Part shown: one piece after another, positions 6,298-14,740 of the stretch
Numbering within the stretch: position 1 is the stretch's first letter
How the letters are laid out: each line of letters opens with the position of its first letter
NCBI GenBank assembly: GCA_964633405.1
Contig: CAZWFV010000004.1
Location: 1 to 35,711 of the forward strand
From: JAMCRD01 sp964633405
GTDB lineage: Bacteria > Patescibacteriota > Minisyncoccia > UBA6257 > Colwellbacteraceae
DNA: 35,711 nucleotides
Direction: 5' to 3'
Translations under genes and position numbers: made by a program
Notes under the pieces: generated by a model
Database searches by the model: none
What the model saw: only the letters and a program-made list of their open reading frames with translations
What the model was told of the DNA's origin: nothing

Positions 6298-6957
6298 CTA
6301 TTTTATCCCATTAAGCGGGCAGGTGTCATGGTTGTGCGGTCTTGATGGGCAATAACGCCGACCATATTCGACGAACAGATGGTTAGTCTTGAGCCAATAT
6401 CTTTTGGGTATCACCGCCATAAGGTCACGCTCGATCTTGGCTGGATTAGACTGCTTGGTCAGACCGAACAAGCGCGACAATCTGCGGACATGCGTGTCCA
6501 CCGCTATGCCCTCGACCACTCCGTAGGCGTCGCCCAGCACTATATTCGCGGTCTTCCTGGCAACGCCGGGGAGGGTGAGCATCTCCTCCATAGTTCTCGG
6601 AATCTTGCCGCCGTAACGCTCCTTCACCAGCTTTGCGGAGGCCAGGATATGTTTGGCCTTGTTGTGATAGAAGCCGGTCTGCCTAATGTCGTTCTCGAAT
6701 TCATGCAGGTCAGCTTCAATATAGTCCTCCAGCTTGGGATACTTCCTGAACAGCTTTGCCGTCACCTCGTTTACCTTCTTGTCGGTACATTGGGCCGACA
6801 GCACCACTGCGACCAAAAGCTCCCATGGATTTGAATAGTGAAGGGCAAGTTTCGACCCGGGTATAAGTTTCTTCAGTTTGCGGATTATAAGCTCGGCGCG
6901 TTTTTTGCGTTCCACAAGTTCCTTGTCCAATAAGTTGTTTTTCAAGCTGCTCGACAT
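6298..6957 (-). CDS. nth: Endonuclease III-like DNA glycosylase/AP lyase with degenerate Fe-S loop
   Basis: Endonuclease III removes oxidised pyrimidines and cuts the abasic site. The 219-residue protein keeps the HhH motif LPGVARKTA (129-137) with the catalytic Lys135 and the catalytic Asp154 in VDTHVRRLS. Odd: the C-terminal Fe-S loop should read C-x6-C-x2-C-x5-C but here is C203-x6-H210-x2-C213-x5-K219, so two of four cysteines are replaced and an ordinary [4Fe-4S] cluster is unlikely. The N-terminus has an extra charged stretch of about 25 residues. The ATG abuts the ychF stop. Identity is sure; cluster loss is inferred. Confidence 0.92.
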   Translation of the reverse strand: MSSSLKNNLLDKELVERKKRAELIIRKLKKLIPGSKLALHYSNPWELLVAVVLSAQCTDKKVNEVTAKLFRKYPKLEDYIEADLHEFENDIRQTGFYHNKAKHILASAKLVKERYGGKIPRTMEEMLTLPGVARKTANIVLGDAYGVVEGIAVDTHVRRLSRLFGLTKQSNPAKIERDLMAVIPKRYWLKTNHLFVEYGRRYCPSRPHNHDTCPLNGIK

Positions 6958-7968
6958 CTAGCCGTGTCTTATCTCCATGACGTCACCGTCCTGCACCGTG
7001 TATTCCTTCCCTTCCAGACGCAGCCACCCCTTTTGCCTGGCTACGGCCCAAGATCCGGCTTCCAACAACTTGCCCCAGGAGACAACTTCGGCCCTGATGA
7101 ACTTCTTCTCGAAATCGGTGTGGATCGTACCCGCGGCCTGCGGCGCTTTTTCTCCGCGCTCGATTGTCCAACTTCTAGTCTCGTCCGGTCCGGTCGTGAA
7201 GAAGCTTATCAGACCAAGCACTTCGTAGGCTTTGCCGATCAGCTTTCCCAGGTTGGGTTGTCCGCTAAGGTCGGAGATGAGATAATCGGCGTTCAATTTC
7301 TCTATCTCGTCGGTCAGCTGCCTGGACACATCTCTCTCCTTGCCGTTCAGCAGATATATCTGGGCTTTGGCGGTGAGCAGATTAAGCTCTCTTATGACTG
7401 GGACACCGGCCAGCTGCTGATCGAGGTTTCTGACCATGGTCCCGGAATCGAGCGCGGCACGGACCTCGCGCACGGTCTCCAGATCTTTAATCTTATTCTT
7501 ATCTCCGGTTTTGGCCTCCCCCTCCAACTTCTGCAACTTCCTGTCTATTCCCTCAAGATCTTTGAAGATCAGCTCGGTGTTGATGATGCTTATGTCCCTC
7601 AACGGATCGATGCTCTGCTCAATGTGGATTATCTCCCCTTCGGGAAAACAGCGTACGACCTGCACTATTGCCCTCACGTCGCGGATGTGCGACAGGAACT
7701 GGTTGCCCAAACCCTCGCCCTTGTTGGCTCCCTTGACCAGACCGGCGATATCATAGAACTCGACCACCGCCGGGATAAACTTGGCCGATTTGCTCATCCT
7801 GTTCAACTTGTCCGCCCTCTCGTCCGGTACCGCGACCACCCCCACGTTTGGATCTATCGTCGCAAAGGGATAGTTGGCGGCAACCACATGTTGTTTGGTA
7901 AGGAGATTGAATAAGGTCGATTTGCCGACATTGGGTAGACCGACTATACCTATGGAAAGCTGTTTCAT
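6958..7968 (-). CDS. ychF: Ribosome-associated GTPase/ATPase YchF (Obg-like OLA1 family)
   Basis: YchF/OLA1 is a translation-associated P-loop protein that prefers ATP over GTP. The 336-residue protein has the G1 motif GLPNVGKS (10-17), the switch/G3 region YDIAGLVKGANKGEGLGN (about 73-90), a central coiled-coil region (about 130-200) and a C-terminal TGS domain containing the GTIHTDFEKKFIRAEVVS pattern. The usual NKxD specificity motif is altered (LLNGKE), as the family expects. It is slightly shorter than the usual 360 or so residues. It is separated from uvrC by 35 bases, in which TATAGT (7983-7988) could serve as a -10 box, and it abuts nth. Confidence 0.95.
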   Translation of the reverse strand: MKQLSIGIVGLPNVGKSTLFNLLTKQHVVAANYPFATIDPNVGVVAVPDERADKLNRMSKSAKFIPAVVEFYDIAGLVKGANKGEGLGNQFLSHIRDVRAIVQVVRCFPEGEIIHIEQSIDPLRDISIINTELIFKDLEGIDRKLQKLEGEAKTGDKNKIKDLETVREVRAALDSGTMVRNLDQQLAGVPVIRELNLLTAKAQIYLLNGKERDVSRQLTDEIEKLNADYLISDLSGQPNLGKLIGKAYEVLGLISFFTTGPDETRSWTIERGEKAPQAAGTIHTDFEKKFIRAEVVSWGKLLEAGSWAVARQKGWLRLEGKEYTVQDGDVMEIRHG

Positions 7969-8003
7969 GCGAATTCGAGTTTACTATAAGGCATCCATAT
8001 TTT

Positions 8004-9233
8004 CTACCTCCTCCTGATCAGGTTGGCGCCGCGCAACCTTCGGTGATAACCGATGGCGAATCGATGAGCCTCGTCCCTGACACGGACCAGGACGTTTTTA
8101 TCCAAGATACCTGTCACGCTGCCAACTATCCGCGTGTCCTTGCGGTCGGGACCCTTTATCATTCCAACCGTGGGCAGCTCCATCCCAAATTCGGAGAGGA
8201 CCTCGCGAATCGCGTTTATCTGTCCCAATCCTCCGTCGACCAATATCAGGTCTGGTATAGGCCAGTCGTTGCGCAGACGTCTGCGCATGACTTCGCGCAG
8301 CATGCCTACATCGTTGGCTCCTTCTATCGTGCGTATCCTGAACTTGCGGTATTCGCTCTTATCGGGCTTACCGTCAACGAAAACGACCATTGAGCCGACC
8401 GCAGAGGTGCCGGATATATTCGATATATCATATCCTTCTATGCGGTGCGGTCCACGCCAGTCCGCTCGATCCGAACCATCTTCCTTGCTTATCAAGGCTG
8501 TGTCTTCGATGTGCTGCAGTGAGAATATCTGCTTCTTGAGGCGATTGGCCTCCTCAAATTTCAAACCGGTCGAGGCAACCTTCATCCTTTGCTCCAGCGA
8601 ACGGATGATGGCTTTCTTGCGCCCGTCCAGTAGTTTGGTTATGTTGGCCACATTTCTTGCGTAAGCTCTTTTGTCGGCTTGGCCGACGCACGTTCCGGGA
8701 CACAGTCCTATCTCGTAATCAAAACAAGGGCGTTTGAACTTGCCCACCGTTTCCGGGGGATGGACGCTGAACGGAAATATCCTGCGGATTATCTTCAATG
8801 CCGTTCGGACGCTGGAGGCGGAGGTGAACGGTCCGAGGCGCCTACCTCCCCTCACGCTCTTTCCCCTGACCAGTATAACCCTGGGGAACGCCTCCTTGGT
8901 GATCTCTATATATAGGAAACTCTTATCATCCTTGTCCTTAACGTTGTAGGGGGGCCAGTGTTTTTTTATAAGCGAGGCTTCAAAGATCAGCGCCTCCAGG
9001 GCGGTATCCGTCTCGACATAATCTATCGTTCTTATTTCGTTCACCAATCTCTCCATCCGGGCATCGTGCGGCCTGGTGAAGTAGCTGGATACCCTGCGTT
9101 TCAGGCTGCCGGCTTTGCCGATATAAAGAAGGTGCCCTTTCACATCTTTCATGAGGTATACGCCCGGAGATTCGGGAAGTTTGTTGTTCTTGACCCTAAT
9201 TCCCAGTCGGTTGTTGAATAGCGCTTCGGACAT
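8004..9233 (-). CDS. uvrC: UvrABC excinuclease subunit C, C-terminally truncated
   Basis: UvrC makes both incisions around DNA lesions marked by UvrAB. From the ATG at 9231-9233, chosen because it follows the patatin stop by eight bases and begins just before the GIY-YIG domain, the protein has 409 residues; usual UvrC is about 600. Domains in order: GIY-YIG nuclease (GVY at 24-26, YIG at 37-39), a Cys-rich segment (PCFDYEIGLCPGTC), the UvrB-interacting UVR segment, and the RNase H-like nuclease with YDISN, LVDGG and DEAHRFA keeping the catalytic Asp/Asp/His. The tandem helix-hairpin-helix DNA-binding tail is absent; the protein stops after LRGANLIRRR. The longer frame to 9392 overlaps patatin and its extra residues look non-native. 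Confidence 0.93.
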   Translation of the reverse strand: MSEALFNNRLGIRVKNNKLPESPGVYLMKDVKGHLLYIGKAGSLKRRVSSYFTRPHDARMERLVNEIRTIDYVETDTALEALIFEASLIKKHWPPYNVKDKDDKSFLYIEITKEAFPRVILVRGKSVRGGRRLGPFTSASSVRTALKIIRRIFPFSVHPPETVGKFKRPCFDYEIGLCPGTCVGQADKRAYARNVANITKLLDGRKKAIIRSLEQRMKVASTGLKFEEANRLKKQIFSLQHIEDTALISKEDGSDRADWRGPHRIEGYDISNISGTSAVGSMVVFVDGKPDKSEYRKFRIRTIEGANDVGMLREVMRRRLRNDWPIPDLILVDGGLGQINAIREVLSEFGMELPTVGMIKGPDRKDTRIVGSVTGILDKNVLVRVRDEAHRFAIGYHRRLRGANLIRRR

Positions 9234-9241
9234 ATTGGTCT

Positions 9242-10129
9242 TTAACCGCGCAGCACGAAGTCCATGAATCTGGTGAATATGGATTTGGGTGCGGCGGCGT
9301 AACCGGTACGTCTGTATATCTCGCTCAAATTGCGCCGGACCTCTTCCGCTCCGGCTATTATCATCTCCTTTGAGTGTGGGAAATCCAGCCAATCGAAGGA
9401 CATGACCTCCGGTTTGAGTACCATGTCCGCACCCTCGAGTTGCTTGCGCGCTATCTGGTACTCGATAGCTGTCATCACTTTATCGATGACCTTAGGGATA
9501 TCGATTAACCTCGCCGGGCTTTCGGTAATGTCCAACCAACCTCTGGTTACATCGACCGCTATGACGAAATCGGCTCCCATCTTCCTGACCGCCTCGACCG
9601 GCACGGGGTCGACAAGACCGCCGTCTATGAGCAACCTGTTATTTATGGAGACTGGCTTGAATATAAAGGGCACCGCACTGGAAGCCCGTACGGCTTCGGA
9701 TATATCACCCTCCTTCAGGATAACCTCGTCGCCGTTCTTGATGTCCGTGGCCACAACCTCAAAGGGTACCATGCAATCTTTGAACTTCTTGTCCTCGATA
9801 CCTTTCTCGACCGCTTTAGCCACCTTAGGATCGCGGAAGAGGATGCCGTCGCGGCGCCAGTATAGCTTCAGACTGGAGACCATATCCTTTTCTTTGATGT
9901 CCAGGAATATATCCTCTATTGAGTTTATCTCGCCGTGAATCGCATACCACGCCCCGATTATGGCCCCCATGCTGGTGCCGGCTATCGCGTGAATAGGTAT
10001 CTTGGCTGTATTGAGCGCCTTGATCACCCCGATGTGGGCTACGCCTCTTGCCCCGCCTCCGCCCAGAGCCAGCCCGATTTTCTTGCCCTTGACCACTTGG
10101 GATAGATTTTGCAGGTTAAGTCTGACCAT
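9242..10129 (-). CDS. Patatin-like phospholipase (RssA/NTE type)
   Basis: A 295-residue serine lipid acyl hydrolase. Seen: oxyanion hole GGGGARG (23-29), nucleophile elbow GTSMG (51-55, Ser53), and catalytic Asp169 in IDGGLVDPVPV, giving the complete Ser-Asp dyad. An N-terminal signal peptide is not apparent, so it probably acts on the inner face of the membrane or on host- or prey-derived lipid; that is inference. It sits between uvrA (16 bases) and uvrC (8 bases) inside the repair gene run, with no evident functional link to repair. The start ATG at 10127-10129 gives the normal family length. Confidence 0.9.
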   Translation of the reverse strand: MVRLNLQNLSQVVKGKKIGLALGGGGARGVAHIGVIKALNTAKIPIHAIAGTSMGAIIGAWYAIHGEINSIEDIFLDIKEKDMVSSLKLYWRRDGILFRDPKVAKAVEKGIEDKKFKDCMVPFEVVATDIKNGDEVILKEGDISEAVRASSAVPFIFKPVSINNRLLIDGGLVDPVPVEAVRKMGADFVIAVDVTRGWLDITESPARLIDIPKVIDKVMTAIEYQIARKQLEGADMVLKPEVMSFDWLDFPHSKEMIIAGAEEVRRNLSEIYRRTGYAAAPKSIFTRFMDFVLRG

Positions 10130-10145
10130 CCGATAAATTCTACAC

Positions 10146-12662
10146 CTATTTCAGTGCCCGTCTTAGGTACTGCCCAGTTGAGCTTTTGGGATTCCTGGCT
10201 ACGGTTTCAGGCGTACCGACGGCCACAACCCTGCCGCCGTTCTCTCCCCCGCCAGGTCCTAGATCTATGACCCAATCGGCTGACTTTATAACATCAAGGT
10301 TATGCTCGATGACCACCACCGTGTTACCCCGCACAACCAACTTGTCGAGGACCTGCAGCAGCTTCGACACGTCATCGAAGTGCAGTCCCGTGGTCGGTTC
10401 ATCCAGCAAGTAGATGGTCCTGTGCGTGTCCCTCTTGCCCAGTTCGGCAGACAGCTTGATGCGCTGGGCTTCCCCGCCGGACAGGGTCGTCGCCGACTGG
10501 CCCAGCTCAAGATAGCCCAATCCCACCTCTTCAAGTATCCTCAGCCTATCGTGCAGCAGCGGATAATCATCGAAGAACTTCACCGCTTCCTCAATGGTCA
10601 TCTTCAATACTTCGTGTATATTCTTGCCCTTATACTCCACTTCGAGCGTTTCCCGGTCGAACCGTTTCCCGACGCAGACTTCACAGGTCACATAAACAGT
10701 GGGCAGGAAGTGCATCTCTATTTCGACATAGCCATGACCCTGGCAGTTCCCGCACCTCCCGCCAGGAACGTTGAAACTAAACCTACCGGGCTTATAGCCG
10801 CGGATTCTGGCGTCTTCGGTGGAGGAGAATAGGTCTCTGATATATGACCAGGCTCCAACGTATGTCGCTGGATTGGAGCGGGGCGTACGTCCTATCGGCG
10901 ACTGATCTATATTTATAACCCGGTTTATCCATTCCATCCCCAGGAACGACTTGTGGGCGCCGGCCCGTAATGAGGTGTAGTTGAACTTGTTCGCCAACGT
11001 CTTATAGACAACGTCGTAGACCAGCGTGCTTTTCCCGGATCCGGACACGCCAGTGACAGCCGTAAAGCGTTTGAGTGGTATATCCACGTCGATATCCTGC
11101 AAGTTGTTTTCAGTGACACCCTTCAGTTTAAGCAGCTCAGTGGACTTGTTCACCGGCCTGCGTTTCTCCGGAACGTTTATCGCGTTTACTCCGCGCATGT
11201 ATTTCAACGTGAGCGAATCTTTGGTCTTATCCTTGAAAATAGCCGGAACACTCCCTTCGGCCACAATGTTCCCGCCATGAACCCCCGCTCCCGGCCCGAA
11301 ATCAACCAGATAATCGGCTGATCTTATCGTCTCCTCGTCGTGTTCGACGACAATCACCGTATTGCCTATATCGCGAAGGTTCTTCAGGGTGTCTATTAAC
11401 TTCGCGTTGTCCTTCTGGTGCAATCCTATGGTCGGCTCGTCCAGCACGTATAACGCTCCCACCAGCTTTGAGCCGATCTGGGAAGCTAGGCGTATTCTCT
11501 GCGCCTCGCCGCCCGACAGCGTTCCCGCCTTGCGATCCAAAGTCAGATAATCTAAACCGACGTCTATCATGAACTTAAGGCGGTTCTTTATCTCTTTAAG
11601 CGGCAATTCACCAATCTCCTTCTTCTTCTCGGTCCATTTACGCGGGCTCTTCTCGAAGAAATCGTGGGCGCGGTCAATCGGCAGGGCCGACACCTCGGTG
11701 ATGTTCTTGTTGTCGACAAGCACATTGAGCGCTTCCTGTCTCAGACGACGCCCTCGGCAGTCAGGGCAGGGCTTCTCGGACCAAACGCTCTCCGTACCCA
11801 AACCGTGGCAGGTTTCGCAGGCGCCGTAGGGGCTGTTAAATGAGAAGAGGCGGGGTTCAATCTCAGGGAAGGAGAAATTGTCCCGGGGACAGGAGAATTT
11901 TGACGAGAATTGGACCTCCTTGTCGGCCCGCACCGCAACCACCCCCTCGCTGTGCCTAAGCGCTGCTTCGATGGATTCGCTGAGGCGCAGCCGATTGTCC
12001 TTGTCGGTGAAATCCAGGGATGTCGGAATGCGGTCCACGACCACGTCGATGGTGTGCTGCTTGTAGCGGGAGAGGTTTATCCTATCCCTCAATGATTTCA
12101 GCTCGCCGTCTATGCGCACCTCCCTGAAGCCGGCTCCGAGAAGGTCGTAAAGCAGCTGATAATATTCACCCTTCCTGCCCCGAACCACCGGTGAGAACAC
12201 AACTATTTGGTTTATGCCCTTTCTCTCTTTTATCAAGGCGATAACGGCATCGACTATCTCGCTCGGCGTCATTTTCCTTATCTCCCCTCCGCAGATAGGA
12301 CAGTACGGGGTACCGACCCGGGCGAAGAGAACTCTCAAGTAGTCATATATCTCGGTTATAGTCGCTACCGTGGAACGCGGGTTGGAGGAATGCGCCTTCT
12401 GGTCGATCGATATGGCCGGGGATAATCCCTCTATCTCATCGACGTCTGGTTTATCCAGGCGTCCCAGAAATTGCCTGGCGTAGGCCGATAGCGACTCTAT
12501 ATAGCGGCGCTGTCCCTCGGCGAAGATCGTATCGAAGGCCAGACTCGACTTGCCTGAGCCGGACAGGCCGGTGAATACGACCATCTTATTGCGGGGCAAA
12601 GTGAGGTCTATGCCCTTCAAGTTGTGCTCCCTGGCTCCTTTTATGACTATCTTATCTTTCAT
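10146..12662 (-). CDS. uvrA: UvrABC excinuclease ATPase subunit A, lacking the insertion domain
   Basis: UvrA is the damage-sensing ABC ATPase that loads UvrB. The 838-residue protein has two ABC modules: Walker A GLSGSGKS (about 32-39) and GVSGSGKS in the second half, signatures TLSGGEAQRI twice, and DEPT Walker B sites twice. The UvrB-binding segment (roughly 115-245) and the C-terminal zinc module (CGNC and CEVC) are present. Odd: residues run directly from ACETCHGLGT to SEKPCPDCRG, so about 100 residues corresponding to the DNA-contacting insertion domain (about 287-398 in E. coli) are missing, and the first zinc pair reads C-P-R-D rather than CxxC. The start overlaps the uvrB stop by 11 bases. 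Confidence 0.96.
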   Translation of the reverse strand: MKDKIVIKGAREHNLKGIDLTLPRNKMVVFTGLSGSGKSSLAFDTIFAEGQRRYIESLSAYARQFLGRLDKPDVDEIEGLSPAISIDQKAHSSNPRSTVATITEIYDYLRVLFARVGTPYCPICGGEIRKMTPSEIVDAVIALIKERKGINQIVVFSPVVRGRKGEYYQLLYDLLGAGFREVRIDGELKSLRDRINLSRYKQHTIDVVVDRIPTSLDFTDKDNRLRLSESIEAALRHSEGVVAVRADKEVQFSSKFSCPRDNFSFPEIEPRLFSFNSPYGACETCHGLGTESVWSEKPCPDCRGRRLRQEALNVLVDNKNITEVSALPIDRAHDFFEKSPRKWTEKKKEIGELPLKEIKNRLKFMIDVGLDYLTLDRKAGTLSGGEAQRIRLASQIGSKLVGALYVLDEPTIGLHQKDNAKLIDTLKNLRDIGNTVIVVEHDEETIRSADYLVDFGPGAGVHGGNIVAEGSVPAIFKDKTKDSLTLKYMRGVNAINVPEKRRPVNKSTELLKLKGVTENNLQDIDVDIPLKRFTAVTGVSGSGKSTLVYDVVYKTLANKFNYTSLRAGAHKSFLGMEWINRVINIDQSPIGRTPRSNPATYVGAWSYIRDLFSSTEDARIRGYKPGRFSFNVPGGRCGNCQGHGYVEIEMHFLPTVYVTCEVCVGKRFDRETLEVEYKGKNIHEVLKMTIEEAVKFFDDYPLLHDRLRILEEVGLGYLELGQSATTLSGGEAQRIKLSAELGKRDTHRTIYLLDEPTTGLHFDDVSKLLQVLDKLVVRGNTVVVIEHNLDVIKSADWVIDLGPGGGENGGRVVAVGTPETVARNPKSSTGQYLRRALK

Positions 12663-14658
12663 GTTTTACGGTGGTCTTCTCTTTGCTCTTAAGTTCCAGT
12701 TCCCTTATCTCGTCGCGCAAGATCGCGGCCAGTTCAAAATCAAGGCGCTTTGCCGCTTCGCGCATCTCCTGCCTCTTATCGCGTAGTAGTCTCTCCAGTT
12801 CCTTTTTCACCTTAGGAACCGGCGATAGCTCCAGTTTAAGTGTGTCCTCCGCATCCGGCAGTATGTCCGTTATGGCCTTGGTTATCGTCTTCGGGGTAAT
12901 CCCGTGTTGCTTATTGTATTCAAGCTGGATCTTCCTCCTGCGCTCGGTCTCTCTTACGGCCTTAGCTATCGAGCCGGTTATGTTGTCGGCGTATATCAGG
13001 ACTTCGCCGTTAATGTTCCTAGCCGCGCGACCTATGGTTTGTATCAGAGAAGTCTCGCTGCGCAGGAAACCCTCCTTGTCAGCGTCCAAGATGGCGATGA
13101 GCGACACCTCAGGCAGGTCCAGCCCTTCCCTTAGCAGGTTGACCCCGACCACGATATCAAAACCGCCCTTGGCCGAGCCTTTTCGCAGGCCGGTAAGTAT
13201 TCTTATGCGATCCAACGTCTTTACGTCGCTGTGCAGATAGCTGACCTTCAGTTTCATCTCCTCGAGATAGCTCGCCAAATCTTCAGCCATACGCTTGGTA
13301 AGCGTCGTCACTAGAACCCTGTCGCCGGACTCTATCCGCTCCTTAATTCTAGGGATCAGATCCTCAATCTGTCCCATCGCAGGCCTTATCGTTATCTTCG
13401 GGTCAACCAATCCTGTCGGCCTTATGACCTGTTCGACTACCCTGGAACTAACCTCGCGCTCATACGGCCCGGGAGTCGCCGATGTATATATAGTCTGAGG
13501 CATGCGGGCTTCGAATTCATCGAAGGTCAACGGGCGGTTATCGGCGGCCGACGGCAATCTGAAACCGTAATCTATGAGCACTTTCTTCCTGGCGGCGTCT
13601 CCTTCATACATTCCCCTGAGCTGCGGTACGGTAACGTGCGATTCGTCTATCACCATCAGGAAGTCATCCGGGAAATAATCAAGCAATGTAGCCGGCGGCG
13701 CGCCCCGCGGGCGGCCGGACAACGGCTGGGAGTAATTTTCTATGCCGTTGCAGTAACCGACTTCTCTGATCATGGCCACGTCGGCCTTGGTCCTCCGCTC
13801 CAGCCTCTCGGCCTCGAGATATTTGCCGGACACCTCGAATTTCTTGAGCTGCTCAGCCAACTCGCGGTTTATAATCTCTATGGCTTTTCCTCTTTCCGGA
13901 CCAAGGGTGATGAAATGCCTGGCCGGGGATACTATCACCTCCTCGACCGGAGGGGTCTTACCCTCCTGGAAACCGACGACGGGATCGACAAGATACATTT
14001 CCACGATTCTCCCGCCTTCGACCCGCAGGTTATATATGACCTCCTCATTGGGCGGCATGATCTCCCAATTGTCACCGCGCAACCTGAACGTACCGCGTTT
14101 AAGGTCCGCTGTAGTCCTTCTGAATTGGATTTGTACCAGCTTTCGCGACAGGACCTTACGGTCCACCTGATCTCCTGCTTTGAAATGGAGTATATTCTCG
14201 CGATAGACGTCCGGTGCGCCGAGACCATATATGCAGGATACTGAGGCAACGACGATCACATCCCTGCGGGTAAGCAGCGCAGTGGTCGCGGCATGACGCA
14301 GACGATCTATCTCATCGTTGATCATGGCCTCTTTGGCTATGTAGGTGTCGGTTGTGGGCATATAAGCCTCCGGTTGGTAGTAGTCATAATAAGAGACGAA
14401 ATAATGAACGGCGTTCTTAGGAAAAAGTTCCCTGAACTCGTTGCACAGCTGTGCCGCCAAAGTTTTGTTATGGGCAATAACCAACGTGGGCCGTTTAACC
14501 TCGTTGACCACATTGGCTACCGTAAAAGTCTTTCCGGAACCGGTAACGCCTAGGAGCGTCTGGTTTTTCTCACCTTTCTTTAGCCCCAAGACTAGTTCTT
14601 TTATCGCCTGCGGCTGGTCACCAGCAGGTTTATTCTTGGATATAACTTGAAATTCCAT
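12652..14658 (-). CDS. uvrB: UvrABC excinuclease subunit B
   Basis: UvrB is the helicase-like subunit that verifies damage and recruits UvrC. The 668-residue protein is full length: Walker A GVTGSGKT (37-44), the beta-hairpin YYDYYQPEAY (about 95-104) that probes the DNA, the DESH Walker B, helicase motifs V/VI (GVNLLREGLDLPEV, QTIGRAARN), and a C-terminal UVR motif near 630-655 that contacts UvrC. It is probably transcribed from 14710-14738 and is followed by uvrA in an overlapping arrangement. No SOS/LexA-type palindrome is seen upstream. Confidence 0.97.
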   Translation of the reverse strand: MEFQVISKNKPAGDQPQAIKELVLGLKKGEKNQTLLGVTGSGKTFTVANVVNEVKRPTLVIAHNKTLAAQLCNEFRELFPKNAVHYFVSYYDYYQPEAYMPTTDTYIAKEAMINDEIDRLRHAATTALLTRRDVIVVASVSCIYGLGAPDVYRENILHFKAGDQVDRKVLSRKLVQIQFRRTTADLKRGTFRLRGDNWEIMPPNEEVIYNLRVEGGRIVEMYLVDPVVGFQEGKTPPVEEVIVSPARHFITLGPERGKAIEIINRELAEQLKKFEVSGKYLEAERLERRTKADVAMIREVGYCNGIENYSQPLSGRPRGAPPATLLDYFPDDFLMVIDESHVTVPQLRGMYEGDAARKKVLIDYGFRLPSAADNRPLTFDEFEARMPQTIYTSATPGPYEREVSSRVVEQVIRPTGLVDPKITIRPAMGQIEDLIPRIKERIESGDRVLVTTLTKRMAEDLASYLEEMKLKVSYLHSDVKTLDRIRILTGLRKGSAKGGFDIVVGVNLLREGLDLPEVSLIAILDADKEGFLRSETSLIQTIGRAARNINGEVLIYADNITGSIAKAVRETERRRKIQLEYNKQHGITPKTITKAITDILPDAEDTLKLELSPVPKVKKELERLLRDKRQEMREAAKRLDFELAAILRDEIRELELKSKEKTTVKHER

Positions 14659-14666
14659 ACTAACAC

Positions 14667-14698
14667 AAAAACCGGCCCCGTTTTGATTAAGGGGGACC
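14667..14698 (-). terminator. Terminator-like hairpin between the alkyladenine glycosylase gene and uvrB
   Basis: On the minus strand a GC-rich stem (14692-14698 with 14674-14679, one bulge) is followed within two bases by a run of five T. It lies after the glycosylase gene but inside the predicted 5' leader of uvrB, so it could be a terminator for the former or an attenuator for the latter. Confidence 0.55.
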
Positions 14699-14709
14699 TA
14701 CTATCCCGA

Positions 14710-14738
14710 ACTCTACGCTCTACATAGAATCAAGTCAA
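14710..14738 (-). promoter_or_regulatory. Putative promoter of uvrB-uvrA
   Basis: TTGACT (14733-14738), 17-base spacer and TAGAGT (14710-14715) on the minus strand, just downstream of the glycosylase stop. The predicted start near 14703 gives a leader of about 45 nt that contains the hairpin at 14667-14698. Confidence 0.5.
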
Positions 14739-14740
14739 AG

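Noticed and set aside
6964..7914. 316-codon plus-strand frame
   Set aside because: It is antisense to ychF, whose protein has all family motifs; the frame has no recognisable motifs and arises from codon bias on the opposite strand. The same holds for other long antisense frames such as 16468-17283 opposite the second GT39 gene.
9234..9392. Longer UvrC N-terminus starting at 9392
   Set aside because: It would overlap the patatin gene by about 150 bases and its residues do not match UvrC; the ATG at 9233 directly precedes the GIY-YIG domain.
13480..13500. ATATAT tracts as simple repeats or regulatory elements
   Set aside because: Tracts such as this occur repeatedly inside coding regions where ATA (Ile) and TAT (Tyr) codons adjoin; they follow codon use, not a repeat element.
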